NCBI GenBank assembly: GCA_022579005.1 | Contig: MU401522.1 | Span: 1 to 64,000 of the forward strand | Direction of reading: 5' to 3' | Length of the DNA stretch: 64,000 bases | Origin: Poronia punctata | Taxonomy: Eukaryota > Ascomycota > Sordariomycetes > Xylariales > Xylariaceae | Shown: in pieces, positions 24,625 through 34,254 of the stretch | Layout of the letters: each line of letters starts with the position of its first letter | Numbering within the stretch: position 1 is the first letter of the stretch | Position numbers and translations under genes: made by a program | The notes under the pieces: model-generated | What the model was told of the DNA's origin: nothing | The model's input: only the letters and a program-made list of their open reading frames with translations | Database searches by the model: none

Positions 24625-25254
24625 CTACTCTTCAGTAGGATTACACAAAACATCACAAAGCAACTTATATTCCCCAGCGGAAGTGGACCTCATCTCGGAA
24701 CCACCGACAACATGATGAACCACCACCACCCCAAACTCTTCCAACTCATCATTCACCACGTCATCACCAGGAACCGGTTCCCAAATGACGCGAAAACCGG
24801 AGCCATGATCCTCACCGCCTTTGAGAATCTCCATAAATAACTCGGACATACCGACAGGCGGAAACAATATCCCCCCACCAGAATCTCGGAGTATGTCGTC
24901 CTTTGTCCAAACGGATCCTATACCCCAGAGAGGAGGTTGTCTCAATTCCATATCTCGCCAAGAAGCACTCTCGCGTCTGATACTCTTCTTCTCGTACATT
25001 TTTGCGTCGCTGTGTTCGTCCCGGAAACAGAAAGGAAAAGCATCGATGAGCAAAGGATTGATTCTGGGGTTCTTCTTGGTAGCTGTGCTGAGATCGGGTT
25101 CTAGAAAGAGTTTTTTGAGAAGGGGGGAGGAGGATTGGATGTGTGTGCGCCAGAATCTGCATACACGTTGGCAGGAGACGAGGAGGGTTCGTTCGTCGAC
25201 GTGGATGAGGATTTGGGTTAGGATCGGTTTGGTGACTAGGATGCGGTGTGGCAT
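24625..25254 (-). CDS. F-box protein
   Basis: One exon, 209 residues. The N-terminus fits an F-box (about residues 8-45): ILTQILIHVDERTLLVSCQRVCRFWR. This would bind Skp1 in an SCF ubiquitin ligase. The remainder (RQPPLWGIGSVWTKDDILRDSGGGILFPPVGMS) is typical of a large fungal F-box family with short C-terminal regions and no recognised WD or LRR repeats. The substrate is unknown. The start ATG at 25254 is the first in frame after a stop. Confidence 0.8.
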   Translation of the reverse strand: MPHRILVTKPILTQILIHVDERTLLVSCQRVCRFWRTHIQSSSPLLKKLFLEPDLSTATKKNPRINPLLIDAFPFCFRDEHSDAKMYEKKSIRRESASWRDMELRQPPLWGIGSVWTKDDILRDSGGGILFPPVGMSELFMEILKGGEDHGSGFRVIWEPVPGDDVVNDELEEFGVVVVHHVVGGSEMRSTSAGEYKLLCDVLCNPTEE

Positions 25255-25566
25255 TTTGAAATAAATAAAAGGTCGAGGTGTTGATGAAGTTGTTTAGGTA
25301 ACTTGGGGGAAGTAAGTGAGTGGTTTCTGGAGACAATTTTTTTTTTTTTGGTTCAAGTAGATGGAAGTCGTGACACGAGTGACTCAGTCAGTTAGGTATA
25401 GGTATTCCTGTGAATAATAGGGGTGAACAAGAAAGGCGTCGGTATAACACCAAGTTTTGAATCAATCCGATCTTCGTTTTGTACCCCAGTTCTTCTATTA
25501 ACACAAATGCCATACCGTAGCCTCTTATTTTTTTCCATTCATCGAGTCCATTATCTTTTCATTTCC
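25255..25566. other. Short gene-free interval
   Basis: F-box promoter side and 3' UTR of the next minus-strand gene. T-run near 25338. Nothing else seen. Confidence 0.5.
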
Positions 25567-26530
25567 CTATCTAGGCCCTGAATAATACTCAATAACATCC
25601 GGATTATTCGCAGTACTTCCCCCTTCTCTATGACTGGGCCCCGCCTCCTCCCGCGCATCGGTCCCTGTCCCTCCCGCCCCCGCTCCCGCTCCCGTCATGA
25701 CCGGCGGTACGAAAGGTGTAGCACCCGGCGGGACCGGGGCAGGTTTGGGAGGTTGTGGCGGCGGTTTCTTTATGCCGTAGCGAGTCTGACAGCAGATGTA
25801 AATGGTAAATATCAGTATAAACGCAAGAATGGGTGCTCCTATGCCCACTCCGATCTTGATGGCGAGTGAACCGTTCGTGCCAGCAGTTTTTAAAGGAGCA
25901 TTATTATTCCCGGGCGGTAGAGAGGAAGATGACGATGGCGATGGCGATGGCGATGGCGAGGGGGTTAAATGAGGAGGATGTATGGCCGCCCGGTTATGCC
26001 GAGCGTGGTGGTTACTAGGCCTGATGGGGGTAGAATGGTGGTGAGGCTGCACGAGGTTTTTGCTGTGAATGTCCCCTCTGTGAATGTTGTCCGGCAGACG
26101 CTTTCTGCTGTGTCGTAGGTCAATCCTCTTAATTCCCGTTCATATTAGTACATGGTTTGGCATAGCATTATATAGTCAGGTCACATATGTTTATATATAT
26201 ATATATATACCTCGGACAGCAGGCTACCATGTCGGCTACCTCATCGGTCATGGCCGTCGTCATACCGCCGGGACAGTAAAGACCGGGAGAGTAGGTGTTC
26301 ACCTCTACTTTGCTTGTTTCGATCCCATAGAGGCCCTCGAAAACGGAAGGGGAGGTGGATGCGCAATAGAATCTGCCAGCACATATGTCCTGTCCGAAAT
26401 ATACATAGCCGTCGCAGTATTCTCCCCCGTAGCATTCCTCTACGAATATGTTCTTGCATAGTAGGGGTGGGGTGAAAACTGTAGTTAAGGGCGGAAATGG
26501 AGAAGTTGTCATGGTTGGTTGGTCGTTCAT
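25567..26530 (-). CDS. Cys-rich single-pass membrane protein, frame uncertain
   Basis: Exon 1 runs 26530-26211 and ends in the codons for CCP. It has spaced cysteines (LLCKNIFVEECYGGEYCDGY, GLYCPGG, ACCP), typical of fungal surface proteins with a CCPSGYTC-like motif. With acceptor 26125 the frame runs through to 25567 (292 residues): a His/Pro/Ser stalk with an SPSPSPSP tract, one TM (around LAFILIFTIYICC) and a proline-rich cytosolic tail. With acceptor 26127 the downstream residues are family-like (CCPRGLTYDTAESVCRTT, Thr-rich), but that frame stops 42 codons past VCRTT, just before the SP tract. Hence either a frame conflict, another intron or a sequence error. There is no clear signal peptide, which is not rare in this group. 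Function unknown. Confidence 0.6.
25929..25963. repeat. Hexanucleotide tandem CGATGG
   Basis: About five GATGGC units. On the minus strand they encode the Ser-Pro repeat of the stalk in the Cys-rich membrane protein. This is a slippage-prone site next to the frame ambiguity. Confidence 0.7.
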
Positions 26531-27665
26531 GGCAGCTGGTTCTGGCGCTCATGCACCATTGGGGAGGTTTTTAGACAGGATATTATTTAACCTAGGGTGC
26601 TAGGTAGGTAATGTTGATCGATTGCCAAATGAAAGGCGTCTTGCCTGGGTACTTTATTTATCAAAAGGATGTCGTCGCATTCCGGGTATCCACTGAAAAC
26701 GCCCTTGCCCTACGACTCGACGACGCGGAAAGCTGAGCAAGTACACGAAGCTGTACCGTGCGGCTTCCTACTTACCTAGTCTACATGCATTTTTCTGAAA
26801 TTGAAACCTGCGTGATGTGGGTAGGTATCTGCATTTAGCATCAACCGCTACCCTGATAAGAAGGCTGCTGTATCGAGACGTATTTCCGCTGGCCTGCCTC
26901 GGCCCTCAGGGTCTAGACCGTATCCTGGGAGAAGGATGACAGGGCCGGAGCACCGCCACAAGCAGGACATCCTTATTCGGGTTGTCGAATAAGTCAACAG
27001 CTCCAGATATCTAACCTAGGCCAACTGAAATGGCGACGTAGAAATATATGAGAAACTAAAATCAAGACGACTGTAAAATCGACGAATGTATTTTATATCT
27101 CACCCCAGCGCAAAAGGCTGCGACGTAGTCCATTGCGAAATATCCAGACCGAGGGCCTGGCCAGGTAAGGAGGACTTGCCTAACCTGCATTCATCCAGAA
27201 AAGACCGTGTAATTCTGCTGTGCCGCAGCGGGACAGGCCGAACTTGTTCATATTTGCTATTATGTTACAAAGATAAAGCGGGGTCAACTGGGCTGAATGG
27301 GTTGGACTAAAAGGGGGGAAAGCGACGGGATACAACATACCCTCAATATATCCGTACCAAACCCAGCAAGCCCATATGACCCTTGTTGATGTGAGTTCAT
27401 ACCATACTATGCAGGCTTCATATATATACAACATCGATAAGGCTTTCAATGGCTGGACACACGAGAGCCTTAGAGATGACAAGTGGTGGTAAAACAATAA
27501 CGGGGGTGCCCAAATGTCAATAAAATTGTTTGTCTTGGTGGTATTAGTTGTGATATTTTGTCTCGATTAATACTGAAACCGACCCCTCTCAACTGGCGTC
27601 GTCGTTTTTGTCGTCAGATTCGTACACGTTGAAGTGAATGCTTGTAGCCTTTTTATTGACCCAAG
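26531..27665. other. Gene-free interval
   Basis: About 1.1 kb with no supported gene; short ORFs on both strands lack domains. It contains the promoter side of the Cys-rich gene and the 3' UTR of the FAD oxidoreductase. Confidence 0.5.
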
Positions 27666-28979
27666 TCAAGGTTTGCTGACCCAGTCGGGGACAACCCTTT
27701 TCACGAATTTCATAAACTTCCAAAACCCAACTGCGTACTCGACATTACCGCGAGGATCCGTCACACGCTCCGGGAAAGCTATACCAGCGCCAAATAACCC
27801 GGGGATGTACGTTTGTGCATGTTTTACGTCTGTAAAGAAGCGCCCATTTGAGTGATCATACACGACGGCAGGTTCTGTACGGTTACCGTCTTTTCCGATA
27901 ACCTCAAGAGTTGGCGTTGGGTTCCGGATGTAACCCACCGCTTGGACGATATCCGTGCACCGAGGTAGTTCTGCTCTATATGTCTCCTGCTCGTTCTGGG
28001 CCGTTGAAATCTTGGTGATGATTTTACTGACCGGGCTGTTCGAAAAGGCACCGTCCTCTAGATTTTGGCGCGCCCACTCTGCCGCTTGGCCTTTTAAACC
28101 GGTGTTGTCTCGTAGTATCCAGCCGTCCATGTACTCAGCATAGCGCAGCTGGTTCCTGGTGAACCACTTGATACGAAGATGGGGATGGGTGGTGCTAGCC
28201 AGATTCACCAAGTTCATGAGCACCAGGATGGCTGAGTGAGAGGCACCGATAACAGCAACGGTGGTTTCGGCTGCAGGATCGAAGGCTTGGGTCAGTTTGG
28301 AGGGGCTGAGGGCAATGTCCAAGTGGACCGGCCGGATGTGTCCGGAGCCCAGGGCTTGTAGATTAGGCACTCCGTCCGGGCGTGGTTCGGAGCCCGTACA
28401 GAGTACTACTTTCGACGTTGTGACACGTTGCCCGTTACTCAGATCGACACTCCAAGTATCTGTCCGTTCATCCAGGACGGCCTTGCTCACTTCGGCTTGT
28501 TGCCGCTCAATATCCGATCGTTTGGCTAACCCTTCCGTCAACATCAAGCAAAGATCCGCGGCATAGCTCAAGCAACAACCCTGTTCCTGTGGCAGCTCTT
28601 GCAAGGCTGTAAATGCATTTGGCTTCTCGGCTGATTCGACAATGGTCTTGAATGCCGGCACCTCTTGAGCATACTGGACAAAGAGATTCACCTTGGTATT
28701 GCTTGGGACTTCACGGTAATTGGCGTTGACCCGGCCGCCTCGAAAGAAAGGATCGACCCAGACCAGCTGGCGTTGCCCCTGTGCGAGCAGATTACCGACA
28801 ACGGTGATACCGGCAGGACCAGCCCCAACAACTACAGCGCTCACCGAGAGCGGAGATGGATTTCGAGAAATCGAATAAAGCCGGCATGTTATGCGGTTTG
28901 CATGTTGTAACTTGAATGGCCCGACAGGATGACTGGCCCTAGAGAGGTTGACTGTAACTAAACGTATGGACTGCGTCAT
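27666..28979 (-). CDS. FAD/NAD(P)-binding oxidoreductase
   Basis: One exon, 437 residues from the ATG at 28979; the frame opens two codons earlier without an ATG. The first ~45 residues are basic and Ser-rich, possibly a mitochondrial presequence. The FAD Rossmann motif VVVGAGPAGITVVG starts at about residue 49. A second nucleotide motif, VAVIGASHSAILVL, lies near the middle, with VVLCTGSEPRPDGV between them and a C-terminal GLFGAGIAFPE, the usual FAD-closing segment. This is the layout of flavin-dependent monooxygenase or disulfide-oxidoreductase-like proteins (pyr_redox_2/3). There is no CxxC redox pair or Baeyer-Villiger fingerprint that I can see, so the reaction is unassigned. Confidence 0.85.
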   Translation of the reverse strand: MTQSIRLVTVNLSRASHPVGPFKLQHANRITCRLYSISRNPSPLSVSAVVVGAGPAGITVVGNLLAQGQRQLVWVDPFFRGGRVNANYREVPSNTKVNLFVQYAQEVPAFKTIVESAEKPNAFTALQELPQEQGCCLSYAADLCLMLTEGLAKRSDIERQQAEVSKAVLDERTDTWSVDLSNGQRVTTSKVVLCTGSEPRPDGVPNLQALGSGHIRPVHLDIALSPSKLTQAFDPAAETTVAVIGASHSAILVLMNLVNLASTTHPHLRIKWFTRNQLRYAEYMDGWILRDNTGLKGQAAEWARQNLEDGAFSNSPVSKIITKISTAQNEQETYRAELPRCTDIVQAVGYIRNPTPTLEVIGKDGNRTEPAVVYDHSNGRFFTDVKHAQTYIPGLFGAGIAFPERVTDPRGNVEYAVGFWKFMKFVKRVVPDWVSKP

Positions 28980-30094
28980 CTTCAACTCGTAGATATCACA
29001 GTCTCAATGTATTGCGAGCATCGGAGATATGACTTTTATTTGTACTTAGGTACTGAACAAGAAGTCTTTAGCTCCGACTTATTACCCGATATGGTTAGGC
29101 AATGGAGCACAAATTCACGGTTGCAACATTCAACACTATCGTATGCACTAACCCGTTGGAGCGGCATTTTTGAGCTGTGGGGTTGAATGTACCGCCATAG
29201 AAGCCACAGAAGCCACAACCTGATGAGATTCTGGGCAGTCTGGGGTCGACCCGGAACGGTTAGGCTACGGCATATTGGTTGAAGTGCTACATCCATCCTG
29301 TTCTCCTAGCATTTCCACATTGAAGGTACTTGATTGAGCAAATGATAATATTAATATCAAAAAGCAGCCGATTGGATCTCTGCTGTTTATGATCAAGACG
29401 CCGGGCGAAAATAATAAAACTGACAATCTTTGAACCGATCGCATCGAGTACGTAATCAAGGCAAAGGATTGGCGATCCCCTGTCGGTGTACACGTACAGC
29501 TACATCATTGGGGGAAATTAAACAACAACCCCCTTTTGTTGACTAGGCAACCGATGTCAACAGAGCAACATCTTGGCTCTGCCAACCGACCAACCACCGC
29601 TCAGGCGCCTAATCAACCGACCATCATGTCGGACCAATTGTATCAACTTACAATCAATTGGGCAATGAATTGACAGCTCACTGGCCTTGGTAATAAAGTA
29701 TTATAACAACAAACTTGAGAGTTTGTGTGAAACCAAAAAGCTTTTCACTGTGTGCCGCTTTCCTTTGTTCCATCCAAAGACCTTCTTGTGGTACATTCGT
29801 GTGTACATAAGCCAAACGCCCAATTCGTTCTCCTGTTTCTCACCCGAGAACCGACCACATTTCAAGATTCTCTTCAACCTTTCTTATATTAGCGCTTCCT
29901 ATATACGAGGGAATAACATCACCAACTGTTCCCGCCGATATAGGAAATCCAGCTGAAGTCGATACGAACACCGCTATCCCGACGGCGCATGTCTCATCTG
30001 ACGACGCTGGTTCGTCCCATTTCGAAGTAGCGCCCGAACCGGATCCCTCAAATTCCTGCGAGAAAGACACTATTTCAAGGATCCGACGCCCAAA
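28980..30094. other. Divergent intergenic region
   Basis: About 1.1 kb between the FAD oxidoreductase and the large acidic protein, holding both promoters. A repeated CAACCGACC/CAATTG-rich patch lies at about 29550-29670. No gene recognised. Confidence 0.5.
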
Positions 30095-32683
30095 ATGTCC
30101 ACACACGGCGATGTAGAACAGGATATCCATCCTAGCATAGAAGTCGACGAAGAGGATTACAAGCATGAACGCGCTCCTAGTCCCCATCCTAGAGGACGTG
30201 ATGGCGACGAGAGCAGCTCCCAGCATGAAGTGACTGACGAGGATGTCTTCACAGACAAGAGCCCTCGAAGTTCCATGGGCTCATACGACGCCAGCTCCGA
30301 GTCCGGAAAGAGGTTAGACACCGACAATATGACAACAATCACCCGCTCTCCTCGCATATCCGACATATCACAATACGATAGAGATGAGGAATACGTTCCA
30401 ACTACGCGAGGGACGCCGCGCCCGCCCTTCAGGACACCGTCTGATGTGCGGGCCATGCAGATGTCTTCCCCGACCTCCTCCGTAGTTGGATCCCCCCGGT
30501 CAGCTAGGAAGCATTTCCCAACAGTCTCGAGGCTGGGCACGCCTTCAGCATCAGCTCAGTATTCTCCTAAGAGGAAGTCTACGCCGCCACGTTTCAAGTC
30601 CCGCCCAGAAGCACCCCTCGTGCTACTTCATGTCACATTGCTCCCCTTGCGCTGGATGTGGGGAGAATTGGTAAACAACCTCGATCCGGCCGAGCTGAGT
30701 GAGCAGGCAAAGTCACTCCGCGACTCCTGGCGTGTGTTACAGGATCGTGTTGGAGACACGGTGATCGAACGAGGTATTCTACTAGGCCACCCTCAGAATG
30801 ACTATGAGGTTCTCGAGGAGCGTCTACTAGAAGCTTTGGATCTTCCTGTCCGCCGCCGCGCAAGGATCCTAGAATGCGGCCACTACCTAGGCCCCTCCAA
30901 CGAACCAATCCTGACCGAAGGCGAAGAGAGCGAAGATGATGACGGACAGGACCGGAGGCAGTCTTCCTCTAAGCGCCGTTGGTGTGGTACGTGCAAGAGT
31001 GAGATTCGATACGACCCTCTGGGTGATGCCAAGATCTACCGCGTCAAAGTCTACGCTAGTAACGGCCTGATGCGTGCGGGTGCTTGGGAGGCATGTTGGA
31101 AGGAGATGGAGCGCGTCGATGTGGAGCTTGAGCCGATTGTCGAACCTAGCATCCAGGATGAAATCGTCCGTCTTGCCGCTGCCCAACAGGAGGGCGAGAT
31201 CTCACAGCATGAGGAGGTCGAAATCGCCAAAGAAGTGGCCGCTCAATACGAAGAACGCCGTCAAAGTGAGGAGCGCCTTTTCTCTCAAGCTCGGACTCGG
31301 GCACGTATGTCGACATCCCCTGCACCACCACACCAGCCTGAAAGGGGACGGGGCGAGATGCCCGACCTCGCCCATGAGCGCCTTCGATCTTTCGATCGGC
31401 GCCAGAGGGATGAGGAGAGACTACGCGAGATATATGGAGAAAGTCCGCCACCGCCAGAGCCTGCTAGTCGAGCTACCTCGTTCCAACGCCCAGGTCCTTT
31501 TGTTCCGCCGGCTTCTCCACGATCTCCACCCGGGGAGGCCAAGGAATGCAGAGACCAGCCCAAAAAGGAGTACCAGTCGGCCTCTCTGCCCGGGCTTTTG
31601 TTGCGGTCAGCGCGAGTCCTGGTACAAGACCGGAAGAACATTGTTATAGCAACCCTGAGTGTCTTTGTACTATTCCTCGCGCTGAGGCATGCCCCTCCGA
31701 CGACATCTTACGAAGCTTCGTTTCAGGGCCTGCAGGTCGCCCCCGAAATGCAGCAATCGCTGGTCGTGGATACGGCCTCGGCTGTTCCTTATGTTGAAGT
31801 GACTCAGTCTGTAGCAGAGGAGCCGACAATAGCTACGTTGAGCTCTGGAAAGGCCCAAGATGGCTCGAGCGAGGCAAGTGTTCGATTCGAAAAAGAAGAT
31901 TCACCTAACGACGTCCCTTCGGCCATCGGATCCATAGAGATTTCTGAGTCGATTGCTACTACCGAGGAAATTGCGGTATCTGAGCCGATGGATGTCAGCA
32001 ATGAACCAGAGAAAGATACCACGTTGCAGCAGGCTGAGAAACCTTTTGCATCGTCCTCTGGAACTCCCAACAATTATAGCCCTTGCAAGCCGGCTGCGAA
32101 GCCATCCCCGTCCGTCGAGGCCCCCGCCTGCTCCGCTGAGACCGAGGTCGACTTGGAGCCTGAGGCTGACGTTCTAACGGTGGAAGAGGTCGAGACCGCT
32201 ACCGTCATGGAGAAGACGGTGATCAAGGTTGTGCGCACAGTAACACAAACACAGACACAAACTGAGACGGAAACGCAAACCGAGGTCGAGACGGCCACGG
32301 CTTTCCAAACCGTCTTGGTGAAGCCCACTGAGACGCCGACGTCGGGATGTCCAACTAGCACTGTCGCGGAGCTGCTTCCGCTGCCTACTCAGTCTGTCCT
32401 TCCCGATGCCGAAGCATTGGAGTGCGACGCAGTTGAACAGGAGCCTGTTGTCGATAGTGCCGATGCTTTTGAGCCCGAGTCTGAAGTTCAGTCTATGGTT
32501 GAACCCGAGGTGGAAAACGAGGTCGAGCCCGAGCTTGAAACAGAGTCGGAGTCTGAATCGCGGCCTGAGTTCGAGTCAGTGATGGAGTCTACTGCCGAGC
32601 CTACTGCCGAGCCTTTTGACGACCCCCAATGCGATCCCGACGTCGATTATCCTGAATACGACTACGATATCGCCGACCTATAA
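30095..32683 (+). CDS. Large acidic single-pass membrane protein
   Basis: One exon, 862 residues. Residues 1-185 are acidic, Ser/Arg-rich and disordered (EVDEEDYKHE near the start). Residues 185-355 form the conserved-looking part: VLLHVTLLPLRWMWGELV, a helical region, then KRRWCGTCKSEIRYDPLGD and NGLMRAGAWEACWKEMERVDVELEPIVEP. A charged, probably coiled-coil stretch follows (350-450). A single TM helix lies at about 515-533 (NIVIATLSVFVLFLAL). The C-terminal 330 residues are very acidic, with a QTQTQTETETQTE tract and Glu-Pro/Glu-Val repeats. I recall similar fungal proteins carrying the label 'pathway-specific nitrogen regulator', but nothing visible shows a regulatory role. The location (nuclear envelope or ER) is unresolved. 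Confidence 0.7.
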   Translation: MSTHGDVEQDIHPSIEVDEEDYKHERAPSPHPRGRDGDESSSQHEVTDEDVFTDKSPRSSMGSYDASSESGKRLDTDNMTTITRSPRISDISQYDRDEEYVPTTRGTPRPPFRTPSDVRAMQMSSPTSSVVGSPRSARKHFPTVSRLGTPSASAQYSPKRKSTPPRFKSRPEAPLVLLHVTLLPLRWMWGELVNNLDPAELSEQAKSLRDSWRVLQDRVGDTVIERGILLGHPQNDYEVLEERLLEALDLPVRRRARILECGHYLGPSNEPILTEGEESEDDDGQDRRQSSSKRRWCGTCKSEIRYDPLGDAKIYRVKVYASNGLMRAGAWEACWKEMERVDVELEPIVEPSIQDEIVRLAAAQQEGEISQHEEVEIAKEVAAQYEERRQSEERLFSQARTRARMSTSPAPPHQPERGRGEMPDLAHERLRSFDRRQRDEERLREIYGESPPPPEPASRATSFQRPGPFVPPASPRSPPGEAKECRDQPKKEYQSASLPGLLLRSARVLVQDRKNIVIATLSVFVLFLALRHAPPTTSYEASFQGLQVAPEMQQSLVVDTASAVPYVEVTQSVAEEPTIATLSSGKAQDGSSEASVRFEKEDSPNDVPSAIGSIEISESIATTEEIAVSEPMDVSNEPEKDTTLQQAEKPFASSSGTPNNYSPCKPAAKPSPSVEAPACSAETEVDLEPEADVLTVEEVETATVMEKTVIKVVRTVTQTQTQTETETQTEVETATAFQTVLVKPTETPTSGCPTSTVAELLPLPTQSVLPDAEALECDAVEQEPVVDSADAFEPESEVQSMVEPEVENEVEPELETESESESRPEFESVMESTAEPTAEPFDDPQCDPDVDYPEYDYDIADL

Positions 32684-33097
32684 AGGTTCCGCGGGAAAAA
32701 TAATATTTCCGTAAGCGATATGTTTAGTCACGTTTAATGAGTCAAGAAAGGTGGATGTGTGTTCTAAAACGTTGTATTTGCTCGACACGCAGGATAACCG
32801 ACGTTGAATGTTTGTACCGACTGATAATGATGGGAATGGAGATGGAAAGAGGATACGCAAGCGTCCATGTTGTACCGGGTGGGCCCCTTTACATTGTTCC
32901 TCCTGCTTGCGCATCGCAATAGCCATAGTAAGACCAAGGCATCCATTCCGTTTGCTCCTTCCTTCAGATTGCGATAGATACCAATATAGCACGTTTCAAT
33001 TAAAAAGCGCAAGTCGCTCACAGCGAAAACCGTCCCGGTTGGGCGAACAAATTCTGTCCCTTGCATGTGTGCGATACGTCAGTCGTGATTTCCGTTG
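32684..33097. other. Convergent 3' intergenic region
   Basis: About 400 bases between two convergent genes. It holds the 3' UTRs. No gene seen. Confidence 0.55.
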
Positions 33098-33742
33098 TCA
33101 AGGCCCATGTCCGCCACTATTCAGTTGGTTCCTCTTGTCCTCCCATTTCGTCAGCACAAACCGGATTCTCTCGCCCATATCGGCCATCGACCCGGGCAAA
33201 ACGTAATACTCAATCCCATACTGCTCAAGAACATGGCAAAATTCGTTATGAATTTGCAACCACTCATCTTCATCGAGCGGCATAAGCCTGACACCATCAT
33301 CGACAAGCCAATGAACCGGCGCCTCGCACAGTATCACAGCAGATTTGGCCATACGTCCGCTCATTCCGCGCCACTTGTCCGAGTCACAGAGGGCGTCAGC
33401 CGCTTCCCGGCTTGCATATTTGCGCGCGTAGATGATGGGGTCCACGGCCGATCTGTCCGACACGAACCAAGCACGTTCCCTCAGCCAGGCCGTCTCGCTC
33501 ACATGCTGCGCCTCAAGGATGAGTCTCTGTAACTCCAAGGCACGCTCGGCAGAGTTGCGGATGTCATGTCTGGCGAAGTGGTGTCTTTCGAGGACGCTGC
33601 GAGCGACCTCGGTGATCAGAGCTGGTTTCCCTTCGTCGTCGACGCCTGTGTTGCGGTCGAAGCCGTCACATAACGCGCTCGCGAGGGTTGTTTTGCCGGT
33701 GCATTGGCTTCCAATTATATAAATGTTTGGGGTTATCGACAT
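33098..33742 (-). CDS. NadR/AAA_28-like P-loop NTPase
   Basis: One exon, 214 residues. Walker A GSQCTGKTTLA sits at residues 11-21 with the atypical Cys of the NadR/AAA_28 group. ALITEVARSVLERHHFA, WFVSDRSAVDPIIYARKY (the D-R-S-D-like motif of this family) and AVILCEAPVHWLVDDGVRL follow, then a helical C-terminus with EQYGIEYYVLPG. These small ATPases/kinases resemble nicotinamide-riboside kinase domains. The substrate here is unknown. The gene is divergent from the RdRP-helicase gene, with 512 bases between starts. Confidence 0.85.
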   Translation of the reverse strand: MSITPNIYIIGSQCTGKTTLASALCDGFDRNTGVDDEGKPALITEVARSVLERHHFARHDIRNSAERALELQRLILEAQHVSETAWLRERAWFVSDRSAVDPIIYARKYASREAADALCDSDKWRGMSGRMAKSAVILCEAPVHWLVDDGVRLMPLDEDEWLQIHNEFCHVLEQYGIEYYVLPGSMADMGERIRFVLTKWEDKRNQLNSGGHGP

Positions 33743-34254
33743 GGTGAGTGTTTGCCTTTTTCTTGGTACTGCTTTACTATTGGCCCAGGGGGGCGCGTGT
33801 GTGCATGTGTGTGTGTTATATGGATGTATCGTGTCGTCTTGACCTTGGGTGTGGGTATGAGTGCTTATATAGGCATATACATCGTTCTTGGCAGCATGGC
33901 GACGTCTTCATGTTGCTGTTGGTTCGTGAGATATGACGGGTAGCCTCATGTCTACAAGTACACACGATGTTGCATTGTGCAATTTCAAAGTCGCATGGAA
34001 TATGTCGTGGTGAGTAAGTACCGATGGGTTTATGGTTGTGGAGAGGATGCATAATATGACCTATCACTATCACCGTGCATGCATCTCTACGCCGCTCTTG
34101 CACCTCCTATGGCTCAGCCGTTCTGCACATTCGTCACATACCGAGTGTTTGTGTGGCCACCTGCTACCCGCCCGCAAGGGTGTACTCATTTCGATAAGTA
34201 ATGCAATTTTAATCCCGTTCGGCCCTCCCACAAGCTGGGAGTCAAGCACGCAAG
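33743..34254. promoter_or_regulatory. Divergent promoter of NTPase and RdRP-helicase genes
   Basis: A 512-base interval between outward starts. GT-rich tract (GTGTGTGCATGTGTGTGTG) at about 33797-33815. The RdRP frame has an in-frame stop just upstream of its ATG. Unrecognised upstream exons of the RdRP could lie here, but I find no convincing ones. Confidence 0.4.

Noticed and set aside
31074..31649. A 191-codon frame inside the acidic protein gene
   Set aside because: Overlaps the longer 862-codon frame; basic, low-information composition typical of a shadow.
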